From assembly GCA_018901375.1 (NCBI GenBank), contig JAHIEP010000056.1, forward strand, positions 1-7,675: a stretch of DNA of 7,675 bases, written 5' to 3'. The DNA is from Nanobdellota archaeon. Lineage in GTDB: Archaea > Nanobdellota > Nanobdellia > Pacearchaeales > GW2011-AR1. Of this stretch, positions 1 through 4,911 are shown piece after piece. The notes below the pieces were generated by a model, which was not told the DNA's origin, searched no databases, and saw nothing but the letters and a program-made list of their open reading frames with translations. The position numbers were made by a program, and so were the translations under genes. Every line of letters begins with the position of its first letter. Within the stretch, counting starts at the first letter, position 1.

Positions 1-39
1 AATCAGGATGAGCATCACGAAACTGTTTGGATTTGCTAG
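1..39 (+). CDS. Possible C-terminal tail of a TnpB-like protein (partial)
   Basis: An open frame enters from the left edge and ends at TAG 37-39, giving a tail that reads NQDEHHETVWIC. The tail itself carries no recognisable motif. The idea that it is the end of tnpB rests only on position: it stops about 12 bases before a hairpin that resembles the right end of IS200/IS605-type elements. A second frame (from base 2) stays open through the hairpin to about base 98, so even the frame is uncertain. Confidence 0.25.
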   Translation, partial: NQDEHHETVWIC

Positions 40-50
40 TTACGTTATGG

Positions 51-117
51 TGAAGCCCCGCTCGCCCTCAGGCGATTCGAGCCGAAGCGAGAACCTTTAG
101 GGCGGGGAGCACGTCAC
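51..117 (+). mobile_element. Right end of an IS200/IS605-type element with omega-RNA-like terminal hairpin
   Basis: The sequence TGAAGCCCCGC (51-61) and the later CCTTTAGGGCGGGGAGC (94-110) are the two halves of a GC-rich hairpin familiar from the right ends of tnpB-carrying elements. It is followed by GTCAC (113-117), a plausible cleavage-site end. CCCCGC 56-61 pairs with GCGGGG 102-107. If bases 62-93 are removed, the two halves join into a perfect 8-bp stem with a TTTA loop. The 32 bases between them hold two small stem-loops: TCGCC/GGCGA (62-66 with 71-75) and TTCG/CGAA (76-79 with 83-86). In such elements the hairpin is the 3' part of the TnpB guide RNA and the bases just after the end act as guide; here that would be about 118-137, just upstream of the next gene. 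The family assignment is from memory of the hairpin. Confidence 0.5.
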
Positions 118-139
118 TTTTAGTTTGTAGCTTTATTTT

Positions 140-1588
140 ATGGAGCAGATTAGGAAGTTTACTTTGGAGTTTTTTCGGAGTTTGAAGGCTGATGTAAAAG
201 AGGATGGGGACGTTTTGGTTGTGTCTAATGTGCCTAAGAGTTTTGAGGATTTGTTTGGGAAGATTTCGCCTTATCAGCTTTGTTTTTCGGGTGGGGTAAA
301 GGATTGTGAGTTTGTTGGTAAGGGGAGTGCGGTTCTGGCGGCTATGACTAAGTATCTTGAAGGGAGTGGTAAGGCGACGCTGTTGAAGATTGATTTTGAT
401 ACCCATTCTGGGCACAAGAACCTCTCTGGAGGTATTGATCCGGAGGTTGAGATTTTTAAGAGGTTGGATTTGAAGAATTGTGAAATTGCAAATTTAGTTA
501 AGAAGAATAGGAATAATTTCTTTTCTCGGTTTACTTTTATGACGACGTTTCGGTATTTGAATGAGTCGGAGCAGATTGTGAATGAGGTTTATGTTCATGA
601 TGGGAAGGTTGTGAATGGGAGTCTTGATGGTTACTTCGTAACCGAGGGTTCGGGTGTCGGGTGTCGGGTGTCAGAATTGAATACTAAGAAGGATTATGAG
701 ATTGCTAGGGAGAAAGTCAAGGAGTTGCTGAAGGGGCGGACGGCTGAGCTTGGGGAGATGTTGTCTAGGAAGGTTGATGTTGAGATTGCTAGGATTAAGG
801 AGCATTATGGTAATCAGATGAGGGAGCTTGGGGGTGATTTGGGTGGGACGCTTGAGAAGGTTAAGGAGGTTGAGTTGAAGTTGAGGACGGCTGAGGATTC
901 GGAGAAGGAAGGGCTTCGGGCGAGGCTTGAGAGGTTGCGGAATAGTTTGGTTAAGATTGGAGATGATGATTCGCATGCCAGGGTTTTGAAGGAGCAGGAG
1001 TTTACGATTAAGGATGTGATACATAAATATAGTTTGAATGTTGATAATAAGTTGGTGAACACGACGGTGATTTATTATCCAGTGTATTCTTTTAGACTTT
1101 GTCTAAAAGAATCCGGTGTTCGGTGTTCGGTAGCCGGTAACCGGAGATTTTTGGAGATGAGTTATGATCCGTTGACTCGGAGTCTTGGAAAGATTTTTTG
1201 TGAGAGTTGTAAGAAGGCTATTAGTCGTTTGAATTTGTGTTCGGCTGGGCATATTAGTTGTGATGAGTGTTTGGATCATTGCTCGGAATGTGGGAAGGTT
1301 TTTTGTGCGAATTGTTTGAAGAGGTCGTGTTCGGTTTGTGCTAAGGTTTTGTGTAAGAATTGTACTACGATGTGTTTGGGCTGTGGGAAGTATGTTTGTC
1401 GGAATCATATGAGGAAAGATTGTGTTACAGGGGATGAGAGATGTGTTAATTGTTTAAGGGTTTGTTTGAGGTGTCATGGGATGGCGCAGGAGAGGTATTT
1501 TGGCGAGGCTCGGGATGGGTCGAAGGTTTGTTCTAAGTGTTTGGGGAAAGAAAATTTAAGTCAGAGACTTAAATTTTCTAGGGATTAG
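140..1588 (+). CDS. Unknown protein with coiled coil and C-terminal Cys-rich zinc-knuckle array
   Basis: This 482-aa protein is not recognised. Residues 1-160 look like a globular alpha/beta domain. Residues 183-275 are charged and heptad-like (RKVDVEIARIKE, VKEVELKLRTAE), suggesting a coiled coil. Residues 354-467 hold about two dozen Cys, mostly as CxxC pairs (C354/C357, C374/C377, C381/C384, C389/C392, C397/C400, C405/C408, C412/C415, C435/C438, C442/C445, C464/C467) plus His residues, so several zinc knuckles or ribbons are expected. There is no signal peptide or membrane segment. The N-terminus faintly recalls proteins encoded beside SNF2-type helicases, a weak guess. Two hairpin-plus-heptamer elements are read through in frame (about residues 164-179 and 316-335). 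A third forms the C-terminal tail and stop codon, so the ancestral protein probably ended near residue 470. The ATG lies 22 bases after the putative IS end, so the promoter may have been replaced or interrupted. Codons are extremely G/T-rich. Confidence 0.8.
   Translation: MEQIRKFTLEFFRSLKADVKEDGDVLVVSNVPKSFEDLFGKISPYQLCFSGGVKDCEFVGKGSAVLAAMTKYLEGSGKATLLKIDFDTHSGHKNLSGGIDPEVEIFKRLDLKNCEIANLVKKNRNNFFSRFTFMTTFRYLNESEQIVNEVYVHDGKVVNGSLDGYFVTEGSGVGCRVSELNTKKDYEIAREKVKELLKGRTAELGEMLSRKVDVEIARIKEHYGNQMRELGGDLGGTLEKVKEVELKLRTAEDSEKEGLRARLERLRNSLVKIGDDDSHARVLKEQEFTIKDVIHKYSLNVDNKLVNTTVIYYPVYSFRLCLKESGVRCSVAGNRRFLEMSYDPLTRSLGKIFCESCKKAISRLNLCSAGHISCDECLDHCSECGKVFCANCLKRSCSVCAKVLCKNCTTMCLGCGKYVCRNHMRKDCVTGDERCVNCLRVCLRCHGMAQERYFGEARDGSKVCSKCLGKENLSQRLKFSRD
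629..676 (+). repeat. Composite element 1: stem-loop plus heptamer array, inside the Cys-rich gene
   Basis: GGTTAC/GTAACC (629-634 with 638-643) is a perfect 6-bp stem with a TTC loop. It is followed by period-7 repeats TTCGGGT, GTCGGGT, GTCGGGT and a decayed GTCAGAA (649-676). The reading frame stays open and encodes roughly GYFVTEGSGVGCRVSE, a small polar stretch between predicted domains. Confidence 0.7.
1086..1144 (+). repeat. Composite element 2: stem-loop plus heptamer array, inside the Cys-rich gene
   Basis: ATTCTTTTAGAC (1086-1097) and GTCTAAAAGAAT (1101-1112) form a perfect 12-bp stem with a TTT loop. One base later a period-7 array starts: CGGTGTT twice, CGGTAGC, CGGTAAC and CGG (1114-1144). 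The frame is kept open through about residues 316-335, just before the zinc-knuckle region. Confidence 0.8.
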
Positions 1589-1612
1589 CTTTTAGCTTTT
1601 AGCTGTTAGGGG
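1549..1612 (+). repeat. Composite element 3: stem-loop plus heptamer array over a stop codon
   Basis: Positions 1549-1562 and 1566-1579 are perfect 14-bp inverted repeats (left arm AGAAAATTTAAGTC) around an AGA loop. Five bases later come the period-7 units TTAGCTT, TTAGCTT, TTAGCTG and TTAGGGG (1585-1612). The TAG inside the first heptamer is the stop codon of the upstream gene, so the element supplies its last dozen residues and its stop. The hairpin might also affect mRNA 3' stability. Confidence 0.8.
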
Positions 1613-1625
1613 GCTTGGCTTAAGG

Positions 1626-1651
1626 GAGGTTTTTTGGGAAGGTTTTTTGGG
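1626..1651 (+). repeat. 13-bp tandem duplication in intergenic spacer
   Basis: GAGGTTTTTTGGG (1626-1638) is followed directly by AAGGTTTTTTGGG (1639-1651). It lies in a G/T-rich spacer with no credible coding frame. The T runs could act in transcription termination for the upstream gene, which is inference only. Confidence 0.5.
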
Positions 1652-1688
1652 GGGCGGTGATGGTTTGGGGAGTAGAAATTTTTTAGCT

Positions 1689-1718
1689 CACGGATTTACA
1701 CGAATGCGCACGGATATT
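1689..1718 (+). repeat. Three decamer repeats, consensus CACGGATTTA
   Basis: CACGGATTTA, CACGAATGCG and CACGGATATT follow one another at an exact 10-bp period. A related array of AACGGACTTA-type decamers lies at 3881-3921 downstream of pdaD, so this is a dispersed repeat family of unknown function. Confidence 0.55.
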
Positions 1719-1736
1719 GTTTTATAGAAAATTAAA

Positions 1737-1770
1737 ACGAGCCCGGGAAGGATCGAACTCCCATCTACAG
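1737..1770 (-). repeat. Duplicated 3' end of tRNA-Arg (att-like remnant)
   Basis: These 34 bp are identical to 1863-1896 and carry the 3' side of the anticodon stem, variable loop, T arm, acceptor 3' strand and discriminator of the intact tRNA-Arg, plus one base beyond it. The 5' half of a tRNA is missing, so this copy is not a functional gene by itself. The spacing between copies is 126 bp. Duplication of a tRNA 3' end is the usual footprint of integration by a tyrosine recombinase. No integrase is present, so a deleted element or a local duplication are both possible. Confidence 0.65.
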
Positions 1771-1858
1771 TTTCGCAATTTGCATTTTTAAAAAGATATT
1801 TGAATTAGTTTTAAAAAAGCGAATTGCTCACCGAAACCATGTTTCGTCCCCTAGTGAG
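1770..1858. repeat. Long imperfect hairpin and an overlapping alternative hairpin between the tRNA copies
   Basis: Bases 1770-1793 pair with 1809-1837: GTTTCG with CGAAAC, CAATTTGC with GCGAATTG (one G-U pair on the plus strand), then TTTTTAAAA with TTTTAAAAA, broken by a 5-base bulge and one mismatch. The CGAAAC arm (1832-1837) can instead pair with GTTTCG at 1841-1846 inside an outer CTCAC/GTGAG pair (1827-1831 with 1854-1858). The two folds exclude each other. On the minus strand, downstream of the tRNA, the second hairpin is soon followed by a run of six T. Confidence 0.55.
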
Positions 1859-1864
1859 TTCTAC

Positions 1865-1935
1865 GAGCCCGGGAAGGATCGAACTCCCATCTACAGGGCC
1901 GAAACCTGTTATACTATCCATTATACTACGGGCTC
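1865..1935 (-). tRNA. tRNA-Arg (anticodon UCG)
   Basis: Read on the minus strand, the 71 bases fold fully: acceptor GAGCCCG with CGGGCTC (7 bp); D stem GTAT/GTAT with two G-U pairs around an AATGGATA loop; anticodon stem ACAGG/CCTGT; loop TTTCGGC; a 4-base variable region; T stem GGGAG/CTTCC with loop TTCGATC. Bases 34-36 of the loop are TCG, which reads CGA Arg codons. The D loop has A after GG, an arginine identity feature known from bacteria. The discriminator is G. No CCA is encoded, so a nucleotidyltransferase must add it. No intron is seen. The 3' part is repeated 126 bp downstream. Confidence 0.93.
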
Positions 1936-1956
1936 TTAGGATTATGACTAAATGGG

Positions 1957-1966
1957 ATTTTATAAG
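1957..1966 (-). promoter_or_regulatory. TATA-like box of tRNA-Arg
   Basis: On the minus strand this reads CTTATAAAAT, centred about 27 bases upstream of the first tRNA base. That is the expected distance of an archaeal TATA box from a start at or near the mature 5' end. Confidence 0.6.
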
Positions 1967-2009
1967 ATTAACTGATTAGGGTTTTCGATTGTAAAATTTG
2001 GTTTAGTGA

Positions 2010-2028
2010 TTTTTTGTTTACCTTTCGG
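2010..2028 (+). repeat. Partial copy of the structured repeat unit (5' part only)
   Basis: TTTTTTGTTTACCTTTCGG matches the left arms of the two complete units at 2053-2201 and 2237-2319. The right arms are absent, so this copy cannot form the same fold. It is followed by TGTAACTTGGC (2036-2046), an 11-mer that recurs at 3759-3769 and 3853-3863. Confidence 0.5.
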
Positions 2029-2052
2029 TTTTGGGTGTAACTTGGCTGCTTG

Positions 2053-2201
2053 TTTTTTTGTTTATCTTTCGGCGCGTTTGTTTCATCCGAAAGGTCGCTA
2101 GACGCTAAACGAAAATCGACGGAACTAACAGTTCCCTACAAGTAGCCTCCCTTGAGTTAGTCGATTTCGTCGTATTTTTTGCTTGGTAATGCCACGAGGG
2201 G
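2053..2201 (+). ncRNA. Candidate structured RNA or folded repeat, unit A
   Basis: An outer helix (2055-2063 with 2107-2115) encloses an 11-base 3' bulge (2096-2106, CGCTAGACGCT) and a 9-bp inner helix (2064-2072 with 2087-2095) with a 14-base loop. GCG in the loop could pair with CGC in the bulge as a pseudoknot. About 70 extra bases follow and form a second hairpin: AAATCGA and CTAAC (2113-2119, 2125-2129) pair with GTTAG and TCGATTT (2156-2160, 2161-2167). Its first bases overlap the outer helix. The unit ends with GTAATGCCACGAGGGG (2186-2201). Where it differs from unit B within helices, G-U pairs keep pairing only if the plus strand is transcribed. It matches no RNA family I know, and a mobile repeat is possible. 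Confidence 0.35.
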
Positions 2202-2236
2202 GACTAGATGTTAGGGGTTAGGTTTTTGGCTGTTTG

Positions 2237-2319
2237 TTTTTTTGTTTACCTTTCGGCGCTTCACTTTATCCGAAAGGTTGCTATTCGCTAAACAAAAAGT
2301 TTAGTAATGCCACGAGGGG
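2237..2319 (+). ncRNA. Candidate structured RNA or folded repeat, unit B
   Basis: This has the same plan as unit A in a shorter form: an outer helix TTTTGTTT with AAACAAAA (about 2240-2247 with 2290-2297), an 11-base bulge TGCTATTCGCT (2279-2289), an inner 9-bp helix ACCTTTCGG/CCGAAAGGT (2248-2256 with 2270-2278) and a 13-base loop. The shared tail GTAATGCCACGAGGGG (2304-2319) follows closely, without the extra hairpin of unit A. It ends about 15 bases before the stop of the convergent pseudouridine synthase gene, so it could instead act in 3' end formation there. Confidence 0.35.
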
Positions 2320-2334
2320 TCATGAGTTGGTCGG

Positions 2335-3018
2335 TTAGAGATCTTTGTTTGATATTTCTTTTATTTCTCCAATTTTTAAATTTCCTAGTTTGATGTTGCC
2401 GATGGAGATTCTTTTTAGTTCGTAGATTTTGTAGTTCATGTTTTCTTCTAATGCTCTTCTGATGATTCGGTTTCGGCCTTCTTGTATTGTTATTTCGAAT
2501 GTGTTTTTATTTATGTTGTCGATTTTTGCGAAGAAGGGTTTATTATCGATTGGAAGACCGTTTTTTAGTATTTTGATGTCTTCTTTTTTTATTTCGGGTT
2601 TAGTTCGGACTTGGTAAGTTTTTTTTATTTCGTGGGATGGGTGGGTTAGGCGGTTGTTGAATTCGCCGTCGTTGGTTAGAATTAGGAGTCCTTCGGACAT
2701 TGCGTCTAGTCTTCCGACGTAGTTTAGGGTTGGGATGTTTTTTGAGACGGATTTTAGGTTGTAGATTGTTCTTCGGTTTTGTGGGTCGGATTTTGTGACT
2801 AGGATTCCTTTGGGTTTGTTTAGGATGTAGTATTGGTTTTTTTGTTTGGTTTTTAATTCTTGATTGTTGATTGTTATTTTGTCTTGCTCTGTTGCTTTGT
2901 CGCCGAGTTTTGCCATGGTGTTGTTTAGTTTTACTTTTCCTTTTTCTATCAGCTCTTCGGCTTTACGCCTGGAGCAGTATCCGGAGTTGGCGATGATTTT
3001 TTGTAGGCGTTCTTGCAT
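2335..3018 (-). CDS. RsuA/RluB-family pseudouridine synthase
   Basis: The 227-aa product isomerises a specific uridine in rRNA to pseudouridine in the cytoplasm. Residues 1 to about 60 form an S4 RNA-binding domain (RLQKIIANSGYCSRRKAEELI). The catalytic domain starts at YYILNKPKG (63-71) and carries GRLDAMSEGLLILTNDG (102-118), with Asp105 as the expected nucleophile. KTYQV (133-137) and EGRNRIIRR (180-188) complete the family motifs. The length is normal. The family is typical of bacteria, while archaea usually rely on Cbf5, TruA, TruD and Pus10, so acquisition from bacteria is likely. Which rRNA site it modifies cannot be told, so no symbol is given. The ATG has no Shine-Dalgarno sequence but a TATA-like box 26 bases upstream. 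It is divergent from pdaD with 74 bp between starts. Confidence 0.9.
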   Translation of the reverse strand: MQERLQKIIANSGYCSRRKAEELIEKGKVKLNNTMAKLGDKATEQDKITINNQELKTKQKNQYYILNKPKGILVTKSDPQNRRTIYNLKSVSKNIPTLNYVGRLDAMSEGLLILTNDGEFNNRLTHPSHEIKKTYQVRTKPEIKKEDIKILKNGLPIDNKPFFAKIDNINKNTFEITIQEGRNRIIRRALEENMNYKIYELKRISIGNIKLGNLKIGEIKEISNKDL

Positions 3019-3040
3019 TTGTTTATTTGGGAGGGAGGCG

Positions 3041-3048
3041 TTTTAAGT
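3041..3048 (-). promoter_or_regulatory. TATA-like box of the pseudouridine synthase gene
   Basis: On the minus strand this reads ACTTAAAA, centred about 26 bases upstream of the ATG, which suggests a leaderless transcript. The match to a TATA consensus is only fair. Confidence 0.4.
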
Positions 3049-3079
3049 TTTCTTGTTTTCACTAATTATCAATAGTAAG

Positions 3080-3087
3080 TTTTAAAA
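3080..3087 (+). promoter_or_regulatory. Possible TATA box of pdaD
   Basis: TTTTAAAA lies 36 bases before the second in-frame ATG (3123) and only 6 bases before the first (3093). If used, transcription would start near 3110 and translation at Met11. A weaker AT-rich stretch around 3063-3072 would suit the first ATG. Confidence 0.3.
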
Positions 3088-3092
3088 GCAAG

Positions 3093-3689
3093 ATGTATGT
3101 AAGTTCTGAATTGTTATGGAAGATGACCAGACCAAATGACCTCGTTTTGAAAGAGAAGGTTCTTATCGGACAGAGAGTGCCGAGGGATTTTTTTATAACG
3201 ACGGGTTGTGGGGAGAGTGATATTACGGTTCATGCAGGTTCTTATCATTTGGCGTTGAAGGATGCTGGGATTGAGATGTGTAATATTATGACTTATTCTT
3301 CGATTTTGCCGTCGATAGCGAGGGAGATTCCTTATCAGACTTCGGTTCATGGGGCGGTGATGGAGAGTATTTGTGCGGTTTCGACTTGTGGGAAGGGTGA
3401 GCGGGCGACGGCTTCGATTATTTTTGGGTGGTTGTATGATAGGGAGACGGGCGAGAAGTATGGGGGTTTGGTTTGTGAGTATAATGGGACGAAATCGGTT
3501 GAGGAGTCTGAGGCGGAGTTGAGGGAGAGTTTGAATGAGCTTTATACGAATGGTTTTGAGGAGAGGTTTGAGATTAGGGAGATTGTGGTGAATTCGTTGA
3601 CGGTGGTTCCGGAGAAGAAGTTTGGGACGGCGTTGGTTGCGATTTGTTTTGTGAATTATGAAGTGTCGATTAGTTCGGAAAATCTTTGA
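3093..3689 (+). CDS. pdaD: Pyruvoyl-dependent arginine decarboxylase
   Basis: This converts arginine to agmatine and CO2, the entry to polyamine synthesis and, in archaea, to agmatidine on tRNA-Ile. The proenzyme cleaves itself before a serine that becomes the pyruvoyl cofactor. Here TYSSILPS places the cut between Ser69 and Ser70, giving chains of 69 and 129 residues. Other family marks are GCGESD (38-43), HAGSYHLALKDAGIEMCNI (47-65), GGLVCEY with Glu129 at the expected catalytic Glu, and KFGTALVAICFVNYE near the end. It resembles the long form found in Chlamydia. The start is not certain: TTTTAAAA at 3080-3087 is too close to serve the first ATG as TATA box, and Met11 (3123) is a possible start. 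The first ~80 bases use more A and C than the rest. A 93% identical copy of codons 163-189 lies beyond the fic gene. Confidence 0.9.
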   Translation: MYVSSELLWKMTRPNDLVLKEKVLIGQRVPRDFFITTGCGESDITVHAGSYHLALKDAGIEMCNIMTYSSILPSIAREIPYQTSVHGAVMESICAVSTCGKGERATASIIFGWLYDRETGEKYGGLVCEYNGTKSVEESEAELRESLNELYTNGFEERFEIREIVVNSLTVVPEKKFGTALVAICFVNYEVSISSENL

Positions 3690-3695
3690 TTTTCC

Positions 3696-3727
3696 TTTTA
3701 GTTCGCTTTGCTTTTAGTTCGCTTCGC
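3696..3727 (+). repeat. 16-bp tandem duplication after pdaD
   Basis: TTTTAGTTCGCTTTGC (3696-3711) is followed directly by TTTTAGTTCGCTTCGC (3712-3727), one base different. It lies 6 bases after the pdaD stop. The T runs could contribute to termination. Confidence 0.6.
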
Positions 3728-3758
3728 TTTTGGTTGTTAGTGTGGTTTTGTTGTTTGC

Positions 3759-3938
3759 TGTAACTTGGCGAGTATAAAAATTGGGTGGGGAGATTTGGGC
3801 GGATTTGGCGGATGGGGGCGGATTTTTTAGTTTGTCTATGGTGATTGGGTTATGTAACTTGGCTTAGTGAGTTTTTTATGAACGGACTTAAACGGATTTG
3901 GAACGGACTTACATGGACTTTTTTGGGTTGGGTTGTGA
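3759..3938. repeat. Repeat-rich spacer between convergent pdaD and fic
   Basis: No coding frame is credible here. The spacer holds TGTAACTTGGC twice (3759-3769, 3853-3863; a third copy at 2036-2046), GGCGGAT three times at 9-10 bp spacing (3798, 3807, 3817), and four decamers AACGGACTTA, AACGGATTTG, AACGGACTTA, CATGGACTTT (3881-3921) related to the array at 1689-1718. Confidence 0.55.
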
Positions 3939-4856
3939 TTAGATTTCTTTTTCAATTAAATATTTTTTGAGGATATATTTGACGAAGTGGTTTTCGTTTT
4001 TTTCTATTTGATAGTAGTCTAATGCGTTGTAATAGTTTTCTAAATCTTCGATTGGGATGTCGATTAGAGGGTAGTTCTTTTTCCAAAGAATCCAATTCAT
4101 TAGGAGTCTTGATAATCTTGAGTTGCCGTCGGCGAATAGTTGCATTGAGATTATTTTGAGATGGACTAGGGAAGCGAGTTCTAGTGGATGTAATTTTCTG
4201 TTATTGTTCTTATACCATTGGAAGAAGTTCTCGATTTCTTTTTTTAGTTCGTTCCATTTTGGGGGGATGTATGGGGTTCCTGCGATATGGACGTCTCTTT
4301 TTAATTCGCTTCTGAGTTTTCCTGCGATTTCGTCGTTGACGCCTTTCATAAGAAGTTTGTGAAGCTTTTTAATGAAGGTTAAATCTAAGACGCCGTTATA
4401 TTTTGTAATCATTATGAATCCTTGTTCGTGGTTTTCGATTTCTTTGGCGATTCTTAGATTTTTGAATTCTTTTGGGATGATGCCTTCTTTTAGTATTAGG
4501 AAGGTCTGTCTTAGGGTGATGTTTACTCCTGAGAGTTTGCTACTATCGTAGGTGTATCGAATCATAAATTCTTCGAGTTTTTTCTCTCTTTCGATTCGGC
4601 TTAATTTCTTTAACTCTTGGGTGTATTTTTTCTTTTTGTCTTCGATGTTTTGGAATTCTTCTTTCGAGAAATATTTGGTTCCTTCTTTGTTGATTTCTTC
4701 TAAGAATTCTTTTTCTATTTTTTTTAATTCTTCTTTTTTTGGGATTTCTTTTCCGAGGTATTTTGTTTTGTGGGTTATTTTGTCTTTTGTTCGGATGTTA
4801 TGGACGAGTCTATAGTAGTCTTTGTCTTTTGATTTGAATTTTTCGATGTGGGTCAT
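3939..4856 (-). CDS. Fic-domain protein with degenerate catalytic motif
   Basis: Fic proteins usually transfer AMP or another nucleotide moiety to target proteins. This 305-aa protein has an N-terminal basic segment with YYRLVHNIRTKDKITHKTKYLG, a hairpin also common at the start of archaeal transposase-like proteins, then charged helices (36-100) and a Fic fold (about 100-300). The Fic core reads QLFADGNSRLSR (239-250), where HxFx(D/E)GN(G/K)R is expected: Asp243, Gly244, Asn245 and Arg247 are kept but the catalytic His is Gln239 (CAA). The inhibitory helix motif (S/T)xxxE(G/N) reads SSKLSG (105-110), with Ser in place of Glu. IAGTPYIPPKW (191-201) fits the flap region. Loss of both residues suggests a pseudoenzyme or a changed reaction. 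A TATA box 24 bases upstream implies a leaderless mRNA. The gene stands alone, flanked by two copies of the pdaD 3' end, so it is probably imported cargo. Confidence 0.85.
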   Translation of the reverse strand: MTHIEKFKSKDKDYYRLVHNIRTKDKITHKTKYLGKEIPKKEELKKIEKEFLEEINKEGTKYFSKEEFQNIEDKKKKYTQELKKLSRIEREKKLEEFMIRYTYDSSKLSGVNITLRQTFLILKEGIIPKEFKNLRIAKEIENHEQGFIMITKYNGVLDLTFIKKLHKLLMKGVNDEIAGKLRSELKRDVHIAGTPYIPPKWNELKKEIENFFQWYKNNNRKLHPLELASLVHLKIISMQLFADGNSRLSRLLMNWILWKKNYPLIDIPIEDLENYYNALDYYQIEKNENHFVKYILKKYLIEKEI

Positions 4857-4859
4857 ATG

Positions 4860-4907
4860 GGGTTAGGGGCTACGGTTATTTAAAGGTTTGGGTTAGGGGC
4901 TACTGTT
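4860..4907 (-). promoter_or_regulatory. 18-bp direct repeats flanking the fic TATA box (possible operator)
   Basis: GGGTTAGGGGCTACNGTT occurs at 4860-4877 and 4890-4907, exactly 30 bp apart with one mismatch. On the minus strand the copies lie just before the start codon and just upstream of the TATA box. Such placement would suit a repressor, but no regulator is encoded next to it, and the core GGTTAGGGG also belongs to the local repeat family. Confidence 0.35.
4877..4884 (-). promoter_or_regulatory. TATA box of the fic gene
   Basis: On the minus strand this is TTTAAATA preceded by AAACC, centred 24-26 bases upstream of the ATG with no Shine-Dalgarno sequence, so transcription probably starts at or next to the start codon. 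Confidence 0.6.
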
Positions 4908-4911
4908 CCTT

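Noticed and set aside
68..415. Open frame on the minus strand antisense to the Cys-rich gene
   Set aside because: Arg/Leu/Thr-rich shadow of a G/T-rich gene; no start signal or family motif. The same holds for minus-strand frames at 671-1024, 814-1062, 1103-1408, 3114-3350 and 5599-6039.
1739..1896. Second tRNA gene or a split tRNA 3' half at 1739-1770
   Set aside because: The copy lacks D arm and 5' anticodon stem, no matching 5' half is visible, and the neighbouring intact tRNA needs no partner; a duplicated 3' end explains it more simply.
2053..2319. RNase P, SRP RNA or box C/D RNA
   Set aside because: The conserved sequence motifs of these RNAs as I know them are not visible.
3939..4856. 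Toxin-antitoxin pair with fic as toxin
   Set aside because: No antitoxin gene adjoins fic, and the catalytic His is missing.
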